This document shows positions 40,194 through 52,118 of a stretch of 64,000 bases of DNA, one piece after another. Every line of letters starts with the position of its first letter. Within the stretch, counting starts at the first letter, position 1. A program made the translations under genes and the position numbers. This DNA comes from Plazaster borealis (Eukaryota; Echinodermata; Asteroidea; Forcipulatida; Labidiasteridae), in NCBI GenBank assembly GCA_021014325.1, contig CM037476.1, positions 23,162,827-23,226,826 on the forward strand. The letters run 5' to 3'. The notes beneath the pieces were generated by a model that searched no databases, was not told the origin of the DNA, and was given only the letters and a program-made list of their open reading frames with translations.

Positions 40194-42566
40194 ATGGCCG
40201 TAATAATTAGTTTGATGTTCCTCTTGTTTAAGATGTTTCTTGAAGTTTCAGCATCTTATAGTGTGAGTGGTCTTTACCGCAGGGTCTGGTACCAGCCGGT
40301 AGAGCACCAGGCCTTACTTGGCCACTCCTTCGTGAATATCTCGGGCATCTCTGCCGTCAGGTGTTCAGTTCGGTGTCTCAGCCATCATGGATGTTTCTCT
40401 TTCAACTACGATCACGTCAATCAAGTCTGTCAGATGAACAACGCAACTGCTGAGCACGTATGCGACAACTTTCAAGGAATTGAATATTTTTCCTATTATG
40501 ACGCAACTGCAAAACCCATGACTTGCCAGGTACGTTTATTCACCTTATGTGACCAAACTGGTTACAGACTAGTATAATTCACTAATGTAATGGAAATTGA
40601 CACAAATAATAGCTATACACATAATTTGCATTGTCCAAAGTCGTGATTAAATGTTTTCCCAGTTTATGTCGGAATACAAAAATATTAATAATACCTACAC
40701 AAGCGTTTGTGAACAAACACAAACATGTTCTTCGTAGTTTTGCTTTGATTAAGCGCTCCAGACCTTGAAAGTTGGTATAACCTCGAGATAGAAGACAATT
40801 CACCTCTGATATGCCCTTACTTTTACTTTAAATGTGCCTAATAAAACCTAAACCTAACCTTCATTCTGATACTGACTCTGAAACTAAACAGGTCTCATGG
40901 GTCAGTTCGTAAAGTAAACTAAGCCTCATATCAAGGAACTGGTCTCACAAGTTATTACATAAAGCAAACTACCCCTCATATAAAGAAACGGGTCTCACAA
41001 GTTACCTGTTTTAACAAATTACTTAATTCGTTAGAACTCAATGGATTAAGCCATGGAGGTAGGCCAATTGTTAATTCTTTAAAATGAAAAACTAAATTCG
41101 TTATAATGGATTTTTAATTCGCAAAAACGAATGTTTAATTCATAATGACGAATTGCTTAATTTGTTATAACGGATTACTAATTCGTAACAACGAATTATG
41201 AATTCGAAACAATTTTTGTTTTTTTCAGTTACTACAAAATACTCTCCGCTGGTAACAATACTTCAGTGCATGGCACGACAGGGCTTTCGTAGCAAATAAT
41301 TGTTTCAGGTTGATGATTTAAATTTTTGTCTTTGTAATACTGAGTATATGTTCTTCTTTTGCTAAAATAAAATGGTACATATATGGGATATGAGTTTATT
41401 GTTTACTTTTGGCTTTTGACCCCCAAATCTAACACTAACCATATTTAGCCATGGAAAAGGTGATTTTTCTTTTCTACAACTTTCCCCAATTAGGTCTAAT
41501 TGTTGCCCAATTGCAACCCCCACCCAATTGTTTTGTTTGCTACACGGTGATTTCCTCAATAATGCGTTCGCACCAGAACCCAAAACATGTGGCTTTCAGG
41601 CGAATGTTTCCCCGCAACAAAGTCCCAAAACCAGGCGGTCTGTTTTCAACGTTCACGCTGTCACCTGAATAACGTGCGGAGTGTTGATACACACGACGCT
41701 GAGATCAGAAACAATTGTTCTCAAATCTTACGATGAACTTAGACTTGTGTAAGTCGGCAACCGTACGGACTCTATGTTTATTATACAAAAAACACAACCA
41801 CACTGGTCATATATGGGGCTAGCACTTGAGGAAGTTTAACATTTTCCAAATTTCGACAATACAAATCTATATTTACGCCGTACCCATTCCGTGAAATTTG
41901 CCTGGGAATACATGTTTTTTTTTCTACTGACAATGTTTAAATAGGTTTTGATGTTTTTAAATTGACCGTGATTAAAATTTCCCTTGTTTTAAGAAAGATG
42001 TGTGCAATCTAGGACATGCAATTTGAGCTTCATCAAATATTTGTATTTCTGGAAGTCGGATTTGTTTTCACTTTATTCCATATGTTCTGTACACGGGTGA
42101 AAACGCGCAATAAATGATGTCATTTTAGGCAGGCAGACACATCTACAGTATCCAACAAGTGTATAACTGGGGAAAAAATGTTAAGATTAGGAACTAAGCT
42201 TCAAAAGGTTATAGGATCTAAGTCTTTCATATTCACTGAGGTTTATTTAAGAATTAAATAAAATCGTGTGCAAATGCTAGGGGATTTGGGCAGATAGAAA
42301 GAATAATAATAAAAACAATAACAATCTAGACGAAAACAAAACTTGTTCCGACTCTAAGTCGGAACAGCTAAAAATAACAAATGACACAATTTGTTTTTGC
42401 CCTAAAGGGATTTATTGCTGCACGTTACTGTCAAACTTCGATTACAAAGCGTACGACTCGGTATTACTAGATGATGCGTTAAAATTGTATCTGTTCACGA
42501 CTTTCTTTCAGAACAATACTCTTTCCAGCACTGAAAGCACTACTTCGAAGATCTGCAGTAATGCCG

Positions 42567-44027
42567 GTAAGTCTTATTTAAATGAAAACACATCTTTTTA
42601 GATACAAATACAACATTATTGCCTGTTAGTATATTACAACTTAGGCATTCTTGAAATGTAAGAATGTATGGTTTAGCAGCCTTCGGCAAGTGAAGTCGCC
42701 TTAATGTTAGTTTTTTTTTCTTCCATCGAGCCTATACTCCGAAAACGTTGGAGCAACGTTTAACCAACCCCGTCGCAACATCTGCTGGGCCAAAGTTAGT
42801 ATGGTCAACGTTCAAATGACGTCAGTAAAACGTTGGGACAACAACATTATTTTTCTATGATTGGTCCTACGTCGGCAGATGACGTCACCTTGGCGTTTAT
42901 TTTCTTCAAAGTTTTAATAAAGAAGTTGGGTCAACGTATTTTGTTATTTTGTTCATGATTGGTCAAACGTTGGCAAGTTGAAACACATTCGCGTCACTTT
43001 TTCCCGTTTATGTTTTTCACATAATGCCCATTATGTACTATTATGCATTGTCAGTTATAGTTATAATACTTAATTTCTGATACCAATAACTAAATAAACT
43101 GTAGAGTCACTGTAACCTACTTCCTATCGCAAGCAAAGACCAGGATCCATAGACTTCGTAGTCTAATTTAAAACTGTTTTAATTAAAACGTTTATTTTTT
43201 AATTCACAAGTAAAGGATTAAAACAATACATAATGTGGACACACAATAGAAGGTTGACTAAATTTTGATTAAATACTTAACGAGGACACACAATTGAAAT
43301 ATAAGAAGAAAGTTAAAAAATATATTGCGGTCACTCAAGAGGCGTCAGATTTGAAGGACATTTATTACATCATACCTAAAATAAGCTTTAACAATAACAC
43401 ATTACATCGGAATAAAACGACCCCTCTGATAAGTTGTTGTAACAAACAACGTGTACAGTGTAAGAGGTGCAGCGCCCTCTTGTGGTTAAATACAGTTATG
43501 CACCGATGACATTTGACACTCTTATAATGGAAGCTAGAAAGTAGAGCTATACATAAGTCTTTATCCTGAAGAGTAGCCTCAATAAATACGGTACTAAAGA
43601 ACCCAAGAAATAGTATTAATAAGTCATTACACATGTTAGGGATAAAGTAACATGTGACATACAGCCAATTCAATTCTTTTAGAATCGAATATTTGGCTTT
43701 TACGGTTTTAGAAAGAAGAATACATTTTATTCCCAGTTTGTTACAATAAAAACGCACTCACACTAAGCGTAGTGCCATTCATTGTTTCAAACTATTTTCT
43801 TTTTTATTCTTCCCCATCAACCAGTTTATAAAACAAAACATAATTTTAAACCGTACAGTTTTTTTTTTACAATTTAGATGACGTTTGTCGTAAATGTCGT
43901 TCATAATAATACGAAGTGGAAGAAATGACGAGGGAAATGTAATTATTTTATCGACGCTTAGAATTTAGGACATGACACCAGTGAATTTATGTTATGTTAT
44001 TATTATTTGTTGTGGTGTAAAACCATC
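42567..44027. other. L3 intron 2, left part
   Basis: Holds a patch with repeated ACGTTG/CAACGT words and two TGACGTCA-like sites (about 42,740-42,990). Positions 43,400-43,830 resemble 47,286-47,500 on the other side of the transposon (GGAATAAAACGACCCCTCT; TTTTAGAAAG). The 130-codon minus-strand frame at 43365-43757 is unsupported. Confidence 0.45.
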
Positions 44028-44301
44028 TTCGGGCGATTCACAATGCGTTGCGCCCTCAAGCGGGCAGCAGGGAGAGGCCATTTTACGCGATGCATGATGG
44101 GTAAAAGTCGACAAGTTTTCGCGGCCGTAACCATGCCCAATGCCTGTTTCGGTTTAACTTATTGACGTCGAAACAGTAATTGGTAATTGGCTTACGACCG
44201 CGAAATCGAAAACGCACCCCTGGCGCGGCACTTGTTGGCCGGATTCACGATTAGTTGAGAATTCTTGATTGTTATCATATTCGGTTACTTCATTCATAAC
44301 T

Positions 44302-44802
44302 ATGGTTTATTTCTGTGAGTCTGCAAAGTGCCTTGCACACACGTCCAAACTCAAAAATATCGAGAAATACCCATGGATGATGGACATAAGGTGGGTTAAA
44401 TGGCCACAAAATGACGCTGTCGTCTAAAGAAGATGGAATAAGGTGATTAAGCGCGAAGGTAAAAGCAGAGACAGCAATGTGGTAGACAAACTGAACATCA
44501 CAAAGCGATCAAGACTTTGTAGCAGACACTTTGACAAAGAAGACATAGACATGCACGGAAATGCAAAGTGTGACCCCAAGTACTTTGACTGGAATAATTG
44601 GGGACAGCCAACCCAAGCAAGAAGCACATGTGTTTTGCAGAAACTTAACCAGGCTAGACGGCCACACTTGCATGAGCAGGGTCTCGGACATGTAGTAGAG
44701 CCTCATGATGCACCACCTGTTGAACTTGAAGTTACAGTGACGTCAGCATTGAGCAGACCTGACGTTGGTCGTAAGTTTATCAATGTTTTATCTTATTCTT
44801 AG
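44302..44802 (+). pseudogene. THAP zinc-finger protein of the transposon
   Basis: Starts MVYFCESAKC and continues ...EKYPWMMDIRWVKWP, then LCSRHFDKEDI: the C-x4-C ... C-x2-H layout with conserved Trp/Pro of THAP DNA-binding domains. An in-frame TAA at 44425-44427 interrupts it before RRWNKVIKREGK. A good splice donor (GTAAGT) after SRPDVG near 44,770 suggests a further exon not identified. THAP domains occur in P-element and Kolobok transposases and often bind transposon ends. Confidence 0.75.
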
Positions 44803-44967
44803 TATTTTTAGACACCCCTGGCCTAAGTTTAATATTATTCCATCACAAAAGTGTACAATGTCATGAATGTTTTTTTTTTTTAATATGGGTATGTGGGTTA
44901 TGTTTGTGGTAGACCTTTCCTTTGATTTTGAACATAGTACTAGTAGAGAAACTCTTGTGATCCGCGG

Positions 44968-47132
44968 CTACTGTGATCGAGTGACCAGTCTAGCCAATAA
45001 TGTTGGCCGAGCGATATGAAATTGTGGGCAATTACCATCTGGCGATGCGCCCATAAATGGCATGTTATCATCCAACACAAGTCCACAGGTGTTTACTTTA
45101 AAGTTCTTGTGTGATTTCATTTCATCTACTACATAAAGTTGCCTTGCTACATGTTCGTTTTCTTTTCCAAACTCTGTAGAACTGGACTGAAAGGGCTTGC
45201 TTGTGCCCATGATTTTATCAACTATAGTGTGCGGCAGTTATGAACGTCTCTCACAGATCGAATTGAATCTACCAAGCTTGCTGTGATACGCCCCTTTCTT
45301 GCAGCTCGCCACGCTGGGTCTGATTGGTCTAAATTTCTCAGAATGTCTATTTGTTGTTTGGAAGTGTTCTGTCTGAGGTAGTCAATGAAGGATACATTGT
45401 CAGTTGAGCTGGCCTGGTACTTGGCATGAAGGTCTGATATTGATGGCACAGGGGCCTCGACAGGGGGTGGTGGCTCCTGAACTAGCTTCAAATAAAGTGC
45501 TCCTGGGTGGAAGTCTTCACAAACCTGAAGGGATAAAAGTTGTATGCAAAGTGTTGTTTACTTTTTTATTAATATATAAATATATTTTTAAATTACATTC
45601 CATGTGCACACACACTTTAAATGTTTATGAAGACAAGAATTGTACAAACAAGCTGTAAGCACTGATTCAAATTCGTTATGCATTCCCATCTTTTCTGTTT
45701 ACAATACCATGCACTAGACTCATCTACAAGCACCATAAATTACTTTCACGAGAAGTTAATTTACATGTATACAGTACTTAAAATAAATTGTATGGAAAGC
45801 TGCCAGTATCATTGATCAAACAAGTGCAGAGCTGGTTTGCATTTTGAAATGAAATTTGTAATAATTTTTATCTGGTTCTGCTATGACTTGCCTTTTTCAC
45901 ATGTTCCTGAATGTTCAAAATGCATGAGTTGGTAACATTACTCAATGGCTTGTAGTGCTTGGGAAGTGGGCCTATAGTTTGCTGGGTGTTTTTCTGTCTG
46001 CACGATAGTCCAAGTACTCTACTTTCACTGGCAAGGAAGCTTTTCGTGGTTTGGTCCATGTACATGGCTCATCAGTCCCAACTTGTCAGTGTTCCTAGCG
46101 AAGTAATCAGCCAGTGCAAAAAGAACAGCCACGGCATGTTTGCATGAACCATCATCGCTGAAAGAAAACAAATATATGTACAAAGTTACAGTAGTATCCA
46201 GTGCTATAGGCAACTGAAGGAAATGTCTCAGCTTCCTGTCCAGTGCTTGAATGTGGTTTGAACGGAATTAAAGGCCTACAAATGGAATAAAACACACATA
46301 TCAAAATTTACACATTTTGCATGATTTTTCCAAATATCAACTCAAATAAATTTTGGCCCAGTGTAGCTGAGACAATTTTTTCCCCTGGCTTCAGAGAAAA
46401 AAACCAAGAAAAACTCTTATTACAACACTCAATGAAAATACAGTTTGTGGAAGCTAGCTATGCCTGCATTTTATGTTTAGTTTTAGGGCCCAAGTTAAGC
46501 ATTAATTTTTTTTTTATAGAAAGAAACACTTACGCAGCTACACAACCACATCCAGCTGATTTGATTCCACAGTTGACTGAAAGTAAAACCCACGTCTGAT
46601 ACCGTTGAGCTGTTTGCCTCTGCTCTGGCTTCACTGACGCTTTGATGTAAACATGGTTCGAGTGGTTGGAGATTTTACCAAGTAATACGTCTTCTTTATG
46701 GCTATCCCTAAACATTAGGTAGCCGTCATGGTGTCTGTAGTTGGACAGTCTCTCTGGTGTCCACTCACAATGCTTAACTAGATAAGCAAAGACATCACCA
46801 AGTGAAATCTGCGGTGCGCCACGGAGATCAGTTGAGTGGGTGACTTTGAGTCCATTCAAGTCTACTACAGTGTTTCCATCGTCGCAAACAACTCGTTTTC
46901 TTTTCCTTTCTGATTCATCATGGTCGCAAGTTTCCGAAACCTCGTATTTATCCTTCCCCCTTTCTGCTAAAAACACCAACTCCTCCTTTTTCTTTCCAGA
47001 GCAAGGGATACCGAGAGCCGTAAGAAACTTTTTCAATTCGTCAACGCACATTCGCTTGATCCTTTTACTACAAATACTACTAGTCATGCTAGTACCGCTA
47101 CTACCACCAGTACTAGCATGACTAGCCACCAT
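44968..47132 (-). pseudogene. SAP-SWIM-YqaJ recombinase-like gene of the transposon
   Basis: Exon 1 (47132-46534) encodes a SAP-like motif (VDELKKFLTALGIP, about residues 30-55) and ends in the first half of a SWIM finger (CGC). Splicing (donor at 46533, acceptor just before 46157) completes it as CGC-x7-CKH, the CxCxnCxH signature. Then frame changes occur near 46,075 (before PCTWTKPRK) and again near 45,975. A further exon from 45524 holds the start of a YqaJ-type exonuclease (RNLDQSDPAWRAARKGRITAS is typical). Another frame change near 45,230 precedes GKENEHVARQLY and GLVLDDNMPFMGASPDG. The downstream catalytic EVK-type motif is absent, so the gene is truncated as well as shifted. The YqaJ family includes phage-type recombination exonucleases. 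Confidence 0.72.
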
Positions 47133-47220
47133 TTTAGAATAATGTTGTCGACCGTAAAGTGAAAAATTAGCCTCTCCCTGCTTACCGCTTGAGGGCGCAC
47201 CGCATTGTGAATCGCCCGAA

Positions 47221-48441
47221 ATATAAAGTGGGCTTATTTATTTATTTATTTTGTATTTATTTGTTTTTTTATAAACAATATATCTTTGGAATAAAAACGA
47301 TCCCTCTTATAACTATGTGGTTACATATTACTAGTACAGTCATCTTGATACTTGTATAAATCGAATATTCTGCTGTTACTTTTAGCAATATTTATGGTTT
47401 TAGAAAGCGGAACATAACATTTCATTCTCAGCTTATTGAGATACAAATGCACTCACACTTGAGGCTTATCACTTCCCAATTTCAATGTTATTCAATGACA
47501 ATATTAACGAAAAGGACGAGCATTTTACGTAAACAATTTTATCTTTTGAAAAAATTGAACCATGATTCTAGTCATTTACTGCAAGAGTCTTGAAAACTAA
47601 ACATCTGTTTAGGAAACTGCTCCTTGTGTTCCGTTGCCAGACTGCCTCAGCTCCAACATAAGTATTTCACAGACATGTTGTCCATCAAAGAACCTGCTCG
47701 AAGTTTAAGTTCCTGCTCACGAATTTCAGTGCTTTGCATTCCAAGGAGCAAACATAGTTGGGGGATCGGGTCTTTTCTATCATTGCACCTATAGGATGTT
47801 GAACAATAAACAATCTCCCTTAGTAGCAATCTTCAAGACTTAACTGAACACCTACCTTTTGTCAAGAGATTGTGTACGGTGCTATGAGCAAGGAACGTTG
47901 GATTGGCGCCGTATACATTTTACTATTGATTGATTGGGGGGGGGGGGCACACTGTATACCAGCCCGTTCTGTTTAGTAATTCAACGTGACGTAAGACTAA
48001 ACATACTGAGCTGTACACACTTATTTGATCCAACTTCAACTTAAGTTGGAACATTTTAGTGCAGTATGATTTGTTTGAACAAAAATTGAATGTTGACAAT
48101 TTTTCAAGTCGAATTTATTTGGGAAAAAAAAGAAAAAAGCCTAATATACACATATTTTACGGACGTATTGTGACGCATTAATCAAATAAGCAAAAGAAAA
48201 CATTTTCTTAGCGCCCTCAGTTATCCAAAATGTGTCAGTAATGTTAATAATTGAAGCTAACAGGAATTTACAATGAATGCCGCAATTACAATGATTTCCA
48301 GAAAAGAGATTCAGGCTCTAGAAACGAAATTAAGATGTCCACATGTAAAGAACTCAGGATTTTCAACATATACAATAATTTTGCAATAATCTGGACAGTC
48401 TAGAAACAATACTTTATTTTCTTATCCCAACAAATTTCTAG
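47221..48441. other. L3 intron 2, right part
   Basis: Resembles the intron 2 regions of L1 and L4 near its end (GACGCA...AATCAAA, GCGCCCTCAGT.ATCCAA, AATTGAAGCTAACAGG). Contains a G run near 47,937-47,947. No gene seen. Confidence 0.5.
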
Positions 48442-49234
48442 AGAAACTAGGTCTTGAAGATGGATCGATCCCCGATGAGAGCCTCTCCGCCTCAAGTAAC
48501 TATGAAGGAAGACGAATGTCAACAACGGCTGGTGGCCGTCTCAACAAGATACCGCCTGATGATAACGCCTCGTTATGCTACCGACCAGTGGATACAGGTG
48601 GATTTAGGCAACCCGACCTACGTCAATGGGGTACTCACACAAGGACGTTATATAGGCAATTACCAGTGGACAACGAAGTACAAAGTGCAGTTCGAACCGC
48701 CCTCACTGACATGTCTTGTTGACGTGAAAGACCAACTTGGTCAAACTCAGGTATGCCCAATATAGAGTCTACTGAACTTCACATATTTGTTTTTGTCAGT
48801 TGATAAAACCCCCTCTTTACACAATTAACACATTTCTTGCCATTTATCATACTTTCTAGATATTCAATGGCAACACCGACCACAACAGCATCGTGGAGAG
48901 GCGTTTCTTCAAACCAGTCTTGGCGGTCAAGATTCGCATCGTGCCCGTTGAGTGGTATGGACACATCGCCCTGCGTTTTGAGCTGCTTGGCTGTAAATGA
49001 GTTACGTTCAGCAAAAAACCAACCGTCACCTTTGCATGTAGAATCGGAAAGTCTTTTGCATAGAATCTGATATCATTACTAGCCATTCTGTGACGTATTT
49101 CTACAAATGCCGATCTTTGGCCTGACAATCATCAATATCGTGAACTCTTTGTCTTGACTGTGTAAACGATCTAGATTAGTTTGTAATGATATAGCAGTCT
49201 CCCTCCAGGAAAGCGTGGAATGGGAGATTCGATC

Positions 49235-50090
49235 CTATAAACAAATGTGTTGTACATTATTAGTTTTTTTTTGAAAAGCAACATTATAAAAACAAAATTG
49301 TTCACAATTTTTTTTCGTGGACTCGGGATGATTCTGTTTATCATTACGTTTCTCCCCATCCTTGACTGATCCATCAGTTTCAGTGGACAGGTGTTCGTCC
49401 ACATTGTTTAGATCTTGTTTTGTCTCTGCCTGCTTGTGTAAGTCCGATGTCACTGCCACAGTAACTGTTTCCCTCGGGGACTTAACTGCTCTCTCACCTG
49501 CAGAGCTACTTTGGTCATTTTCTTGATCACACATCGGAGTGACTCTGTGCAGTTGGGTTTCTGATATCACGTCAGCATCACTTTCTCTTCCATCATCTTG
49601 AGGTGTAGATGCAGAACGTGTGTTGCGTGTCGCTTTCGGCTGTATTTTGAAGACGAGACAGTAGATAAGAAATAAGATGACTAACATCACAAGAAGACAG
49701 CAGTGATAACTCCTCCTACTAAGATGAAGGTGTTATTATCAACCAAGGATGAGTCTTTGGGTTTAGGATTTGGATTCTTGGTAGAAAGATGGTTGGTCGG
49801 GACTGATGTGCTCCCTCTACGGTCACACTTGGTATGTTTCTCTCTGTTGGTATTGTTGAGTGAGAAGACACCATGTTGCGGGAACTTGTGCTGCCAAGGT
49901 TGGGCTGCAGTCTCTTTGGTTTCCGGTACTTTAGTAGCGGATGGATCATCAGTGTCATGGGGAAACTCAACAGGGTTGACGGTGAGAGACTCTTCGGTTT
50001 CAGGTACTTAAGTAATGGATGGCTCATCGGTGTCAACTGGGTTGACGGTGTGAGAGACTCTTCAGTCTCAGGTACAAGTTAATTTTTGAG
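49235..50090 (-). pseudogene. Receptor remnant F: stalk, membrane span and truncated tail
   Basis: The 315-base stalk part (49719-50036) encodes a region indistinguishable in its shadow translation from that of remnant E (38001-38318), with the same frame changes. A further two-base insertion lies in the membrane-span coding region near 49,687. The tail continues as in C (TRNTRSASTPQDDG, SETQLH) but breaks off after QNHPES, just before the first tyrosine motif, and runs into unrelated sequence. All three ITIM/ITSM-like motifs and all Ig domains are gone. Confidence 0.8.
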
Positions 50091-51059
50091 ACGTGTTTTT
50101 TCCAGTCCAAGACGAAGACGATAATCAATATAACCAATATATATATGTATATATGTGACCATTAAAATGTTGTTAAGTTACTGTATTAAATAGGCACGGG
50201 AAACTGGCTTTGAAGTTCTCTCTTGAATCCGGTTCTTTATTGAATCTGTAAAATTGGTGAACAAGATGTTGATGAAGGTTCGGCCAATTTCAGAAAGACG
50301 CCCAGATTATTGAACGGCGGGAAATACAAATTAGAACGTACGTGGCGCTTCGTAAATTTAAATGATAAAGAGATATTTACAACAACAAAAGGTTTGAAAT
50401 GAATATGCAAAGTGGGAATATACCAAAATTAAACGGGGATGTTCTTCATGTACACCTGAACTGTGACATATATATAACACTAATAAATACAAATCAATAA
50501 CAATGTTCTCCTCGTTACTCGTCTAGGTCATTGTTTCGATTATTTTCTTGACAAAGTTATAGAATAGTTTTCTGTATTTGTCTTTGTCTTTGCATCGAAG
50601 TCAACACCAAGCCAGCCTTTCTTTGGTTATCTAACAAACCCATCATATGTCTTTGGTTATAACTAACATAATTTGTTTTAGTTTTGTGTATTTAAAAAGA
50701 ATGTTTTGTTCCTTGGTGAATATTTTGTTTTGACTTTTATGACCATCCTTACCTTTGGAAATTTCCCTGTTAGTCTTTACCAAAAAACAAATTGAACACG
50801 GAGAACGCTAGCACTATAATGTCGCCTGCGTCAGCTGTACACGCCCTCTTTGTCAGCTTCGGATATAGAGTACCAATACTACGTGACATGCCTTGATGAA
50901 AAACTTGATGAGAAACTGGAAAATTGACATTTCCCACAGAAGGCATTAATTACCTCATTGCAGATCGCACAACTACACTCAACATTCTCCGGGTTCTGAT
51001 TCCGTGGTTTACACACATTCTTTCGCCTATTTTATTTGTATTTTCGCGTTCATTTGTTG
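50091..51059. repeat. Flank shared by blocks D, E and F
   Basis: Close copy of 38,365-39,660 without the element at 39,154. Gives the empty-site comparison for that element. No gene seen. Confidence 0.65.
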
Positions 51060-51077
51060 CCCATCATATAATCACGA

Positions 51078-52100
51078 CACCCAAAATGACACCCAGGACA
51101 GGCGCACGTGAGTACGCTGCGCGTTATGCAATGGGTCTATTTTATTTGTATTTTCGCGTTCATTTTTGTAGCGCACTAAGCACTCAAATGGGGGGGGGGG
51201 GGCTGGACTGTATGAAAAACTTATGACGGAAGCTTCTACTGATGTTAGATGTTTATTCTCAATCACCGTGAAAACTTTAACAAGATAAATAACAGTAAAC
51301 AAATTACCATTTTGGTAAGTGACAATAATACTATAGAAGTATGATCATAAAAGACTACGTGTATTCCCATATATGCATCTAGCATTAGTCAGTTTGAAGT
51401 TAAGTTCCCTACAAACTCAATATAAACAAACAGTTCCCTTCAACATAAATAAATGCCTCCTGCATTGAACTTAAGGTAATTCTGCAATCATCAGTTGAAA
51501 TTGACTTCTCCAATGTACTCATCGTAATCAAAACACTTGTGCAGAGTCCCTACTCATCATGCAGATATAACATAATATCAATAACATAAAATAAACCTCA
51601 CCGTTCACGCCTTAGACCAGCTGATAACTTCCAGTATTCAACCCTGATCACTTAATGACTACTTGGACTCTATTTAGCCTAGACAAAAATGAAATACATA
51701 TCTAGAATTATTTTTATGCAATGAAACGATGTATATACACAGTAGCAAAATTCAACATGCACATGTACTAAAAGATACCACATGATGTGGTCTCAAAACT
51801 CCCTTAAAATAGACCCAAAATTATGCATTAACAGTAACAAACCATATGCAAGTGATAAAACAATAATATCTATGATATTGTAAGCATCAACTAACAACAT
51901 TTCTTACCCATAAACACGAGAAAAAGGGGCAGACAAGTAGTCACAAAAACATCAACAAATGTAGGATAAAGCTTTAGTTTACGTTGAGCATGACGAATAC
52001 TAAGGAAACTATGGTTACCAGAGGGCGCAATCGGATAGACTTGACCTTCAGTCAACCGAACGCTTTGGCTGCGCGCAAGGCCGCCAGTTACAATGTTTGG
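51078..52100. mobile_element. About 1.0-kb insertion with 18-bp flanking direct repeat
   Basis: CCCATCATATAATCACGA (51060-51077) and CCCATCACATAATCATGA (52101-52118) flank it, while block E (about 39,664-39,682) has the site once without the insert. No inverted ends and no open frame of note. A 30-base piece of the neighbouring host sequence (ATTTTATTTGTATTTTCGCG) is repeated inside, near 51,140. The long target repeat suggests retroposition (inference). Confidence 0.7.
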
Positions 52101-52118
52101 CCCATCACATAATCATGA

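Larger units (their letters stand above)
44028..47220. mobile_element. 3.2-kb DNA transposon with 57-bp inverted ends, THAP and SAP-SWIM-YqaJ genes
   Basis: 44028-44084 (TTCGGGCGATTCACAATGCG...) is an inverted copy, with few mismatches, of 47164-47220. Two convergent coding regions fill it: a THAP-domain gene (plus, from 44302) and a SAP/SWIM/YqaJ gene (minus, from 47132). Both are damaged, so this copy is not autonomous now. No clear target duplication could be read (left flank ...AACCATC, right flank ATATAAAG). I cannot place it in a named superfamily from memory. Confidence 0.8.
40194..49000 (+). pseudogene. L3: PAN + F5/8 type C gene, frameshifted, with a transposon in intron 2
   Basis: Exons 40194-40529, 42512-42566, 48442-48750 and 48860-49000 have proper splice borders and phases. 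Exon 3 is 309 bases, against 326 or 329 in intact paralogues: a net loss of 17 bases after the codons for PDDNAS shifts the frame. The rest (YATDQWIQVDLGNPTYV onward) is readable only in the next frame. Exon 1 and the PAN-like domain are intact; the hinge is of L1 type (ICSNAG). Intron 2 has grown to 5.9 kb and carries the transposon at 44028-47220. Joining the two halves across this intron is inferred from exon phase and the absence of other exons between. A truncated PAN-only product is possible. Confidence 0.7.

Noticed and set aside
43365..43757. 130-codon minus-strand frame in L3 intron 2
   Set aside because: No recognisable domain; its relative at 47,286-47,500 is not open.
44028..47220. 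Integrated virus or phage, suggested by YqaJ
   Set aside because: Eukaryotic introns, terminal inverted repeats and no structural genes point to a DNA transposon.
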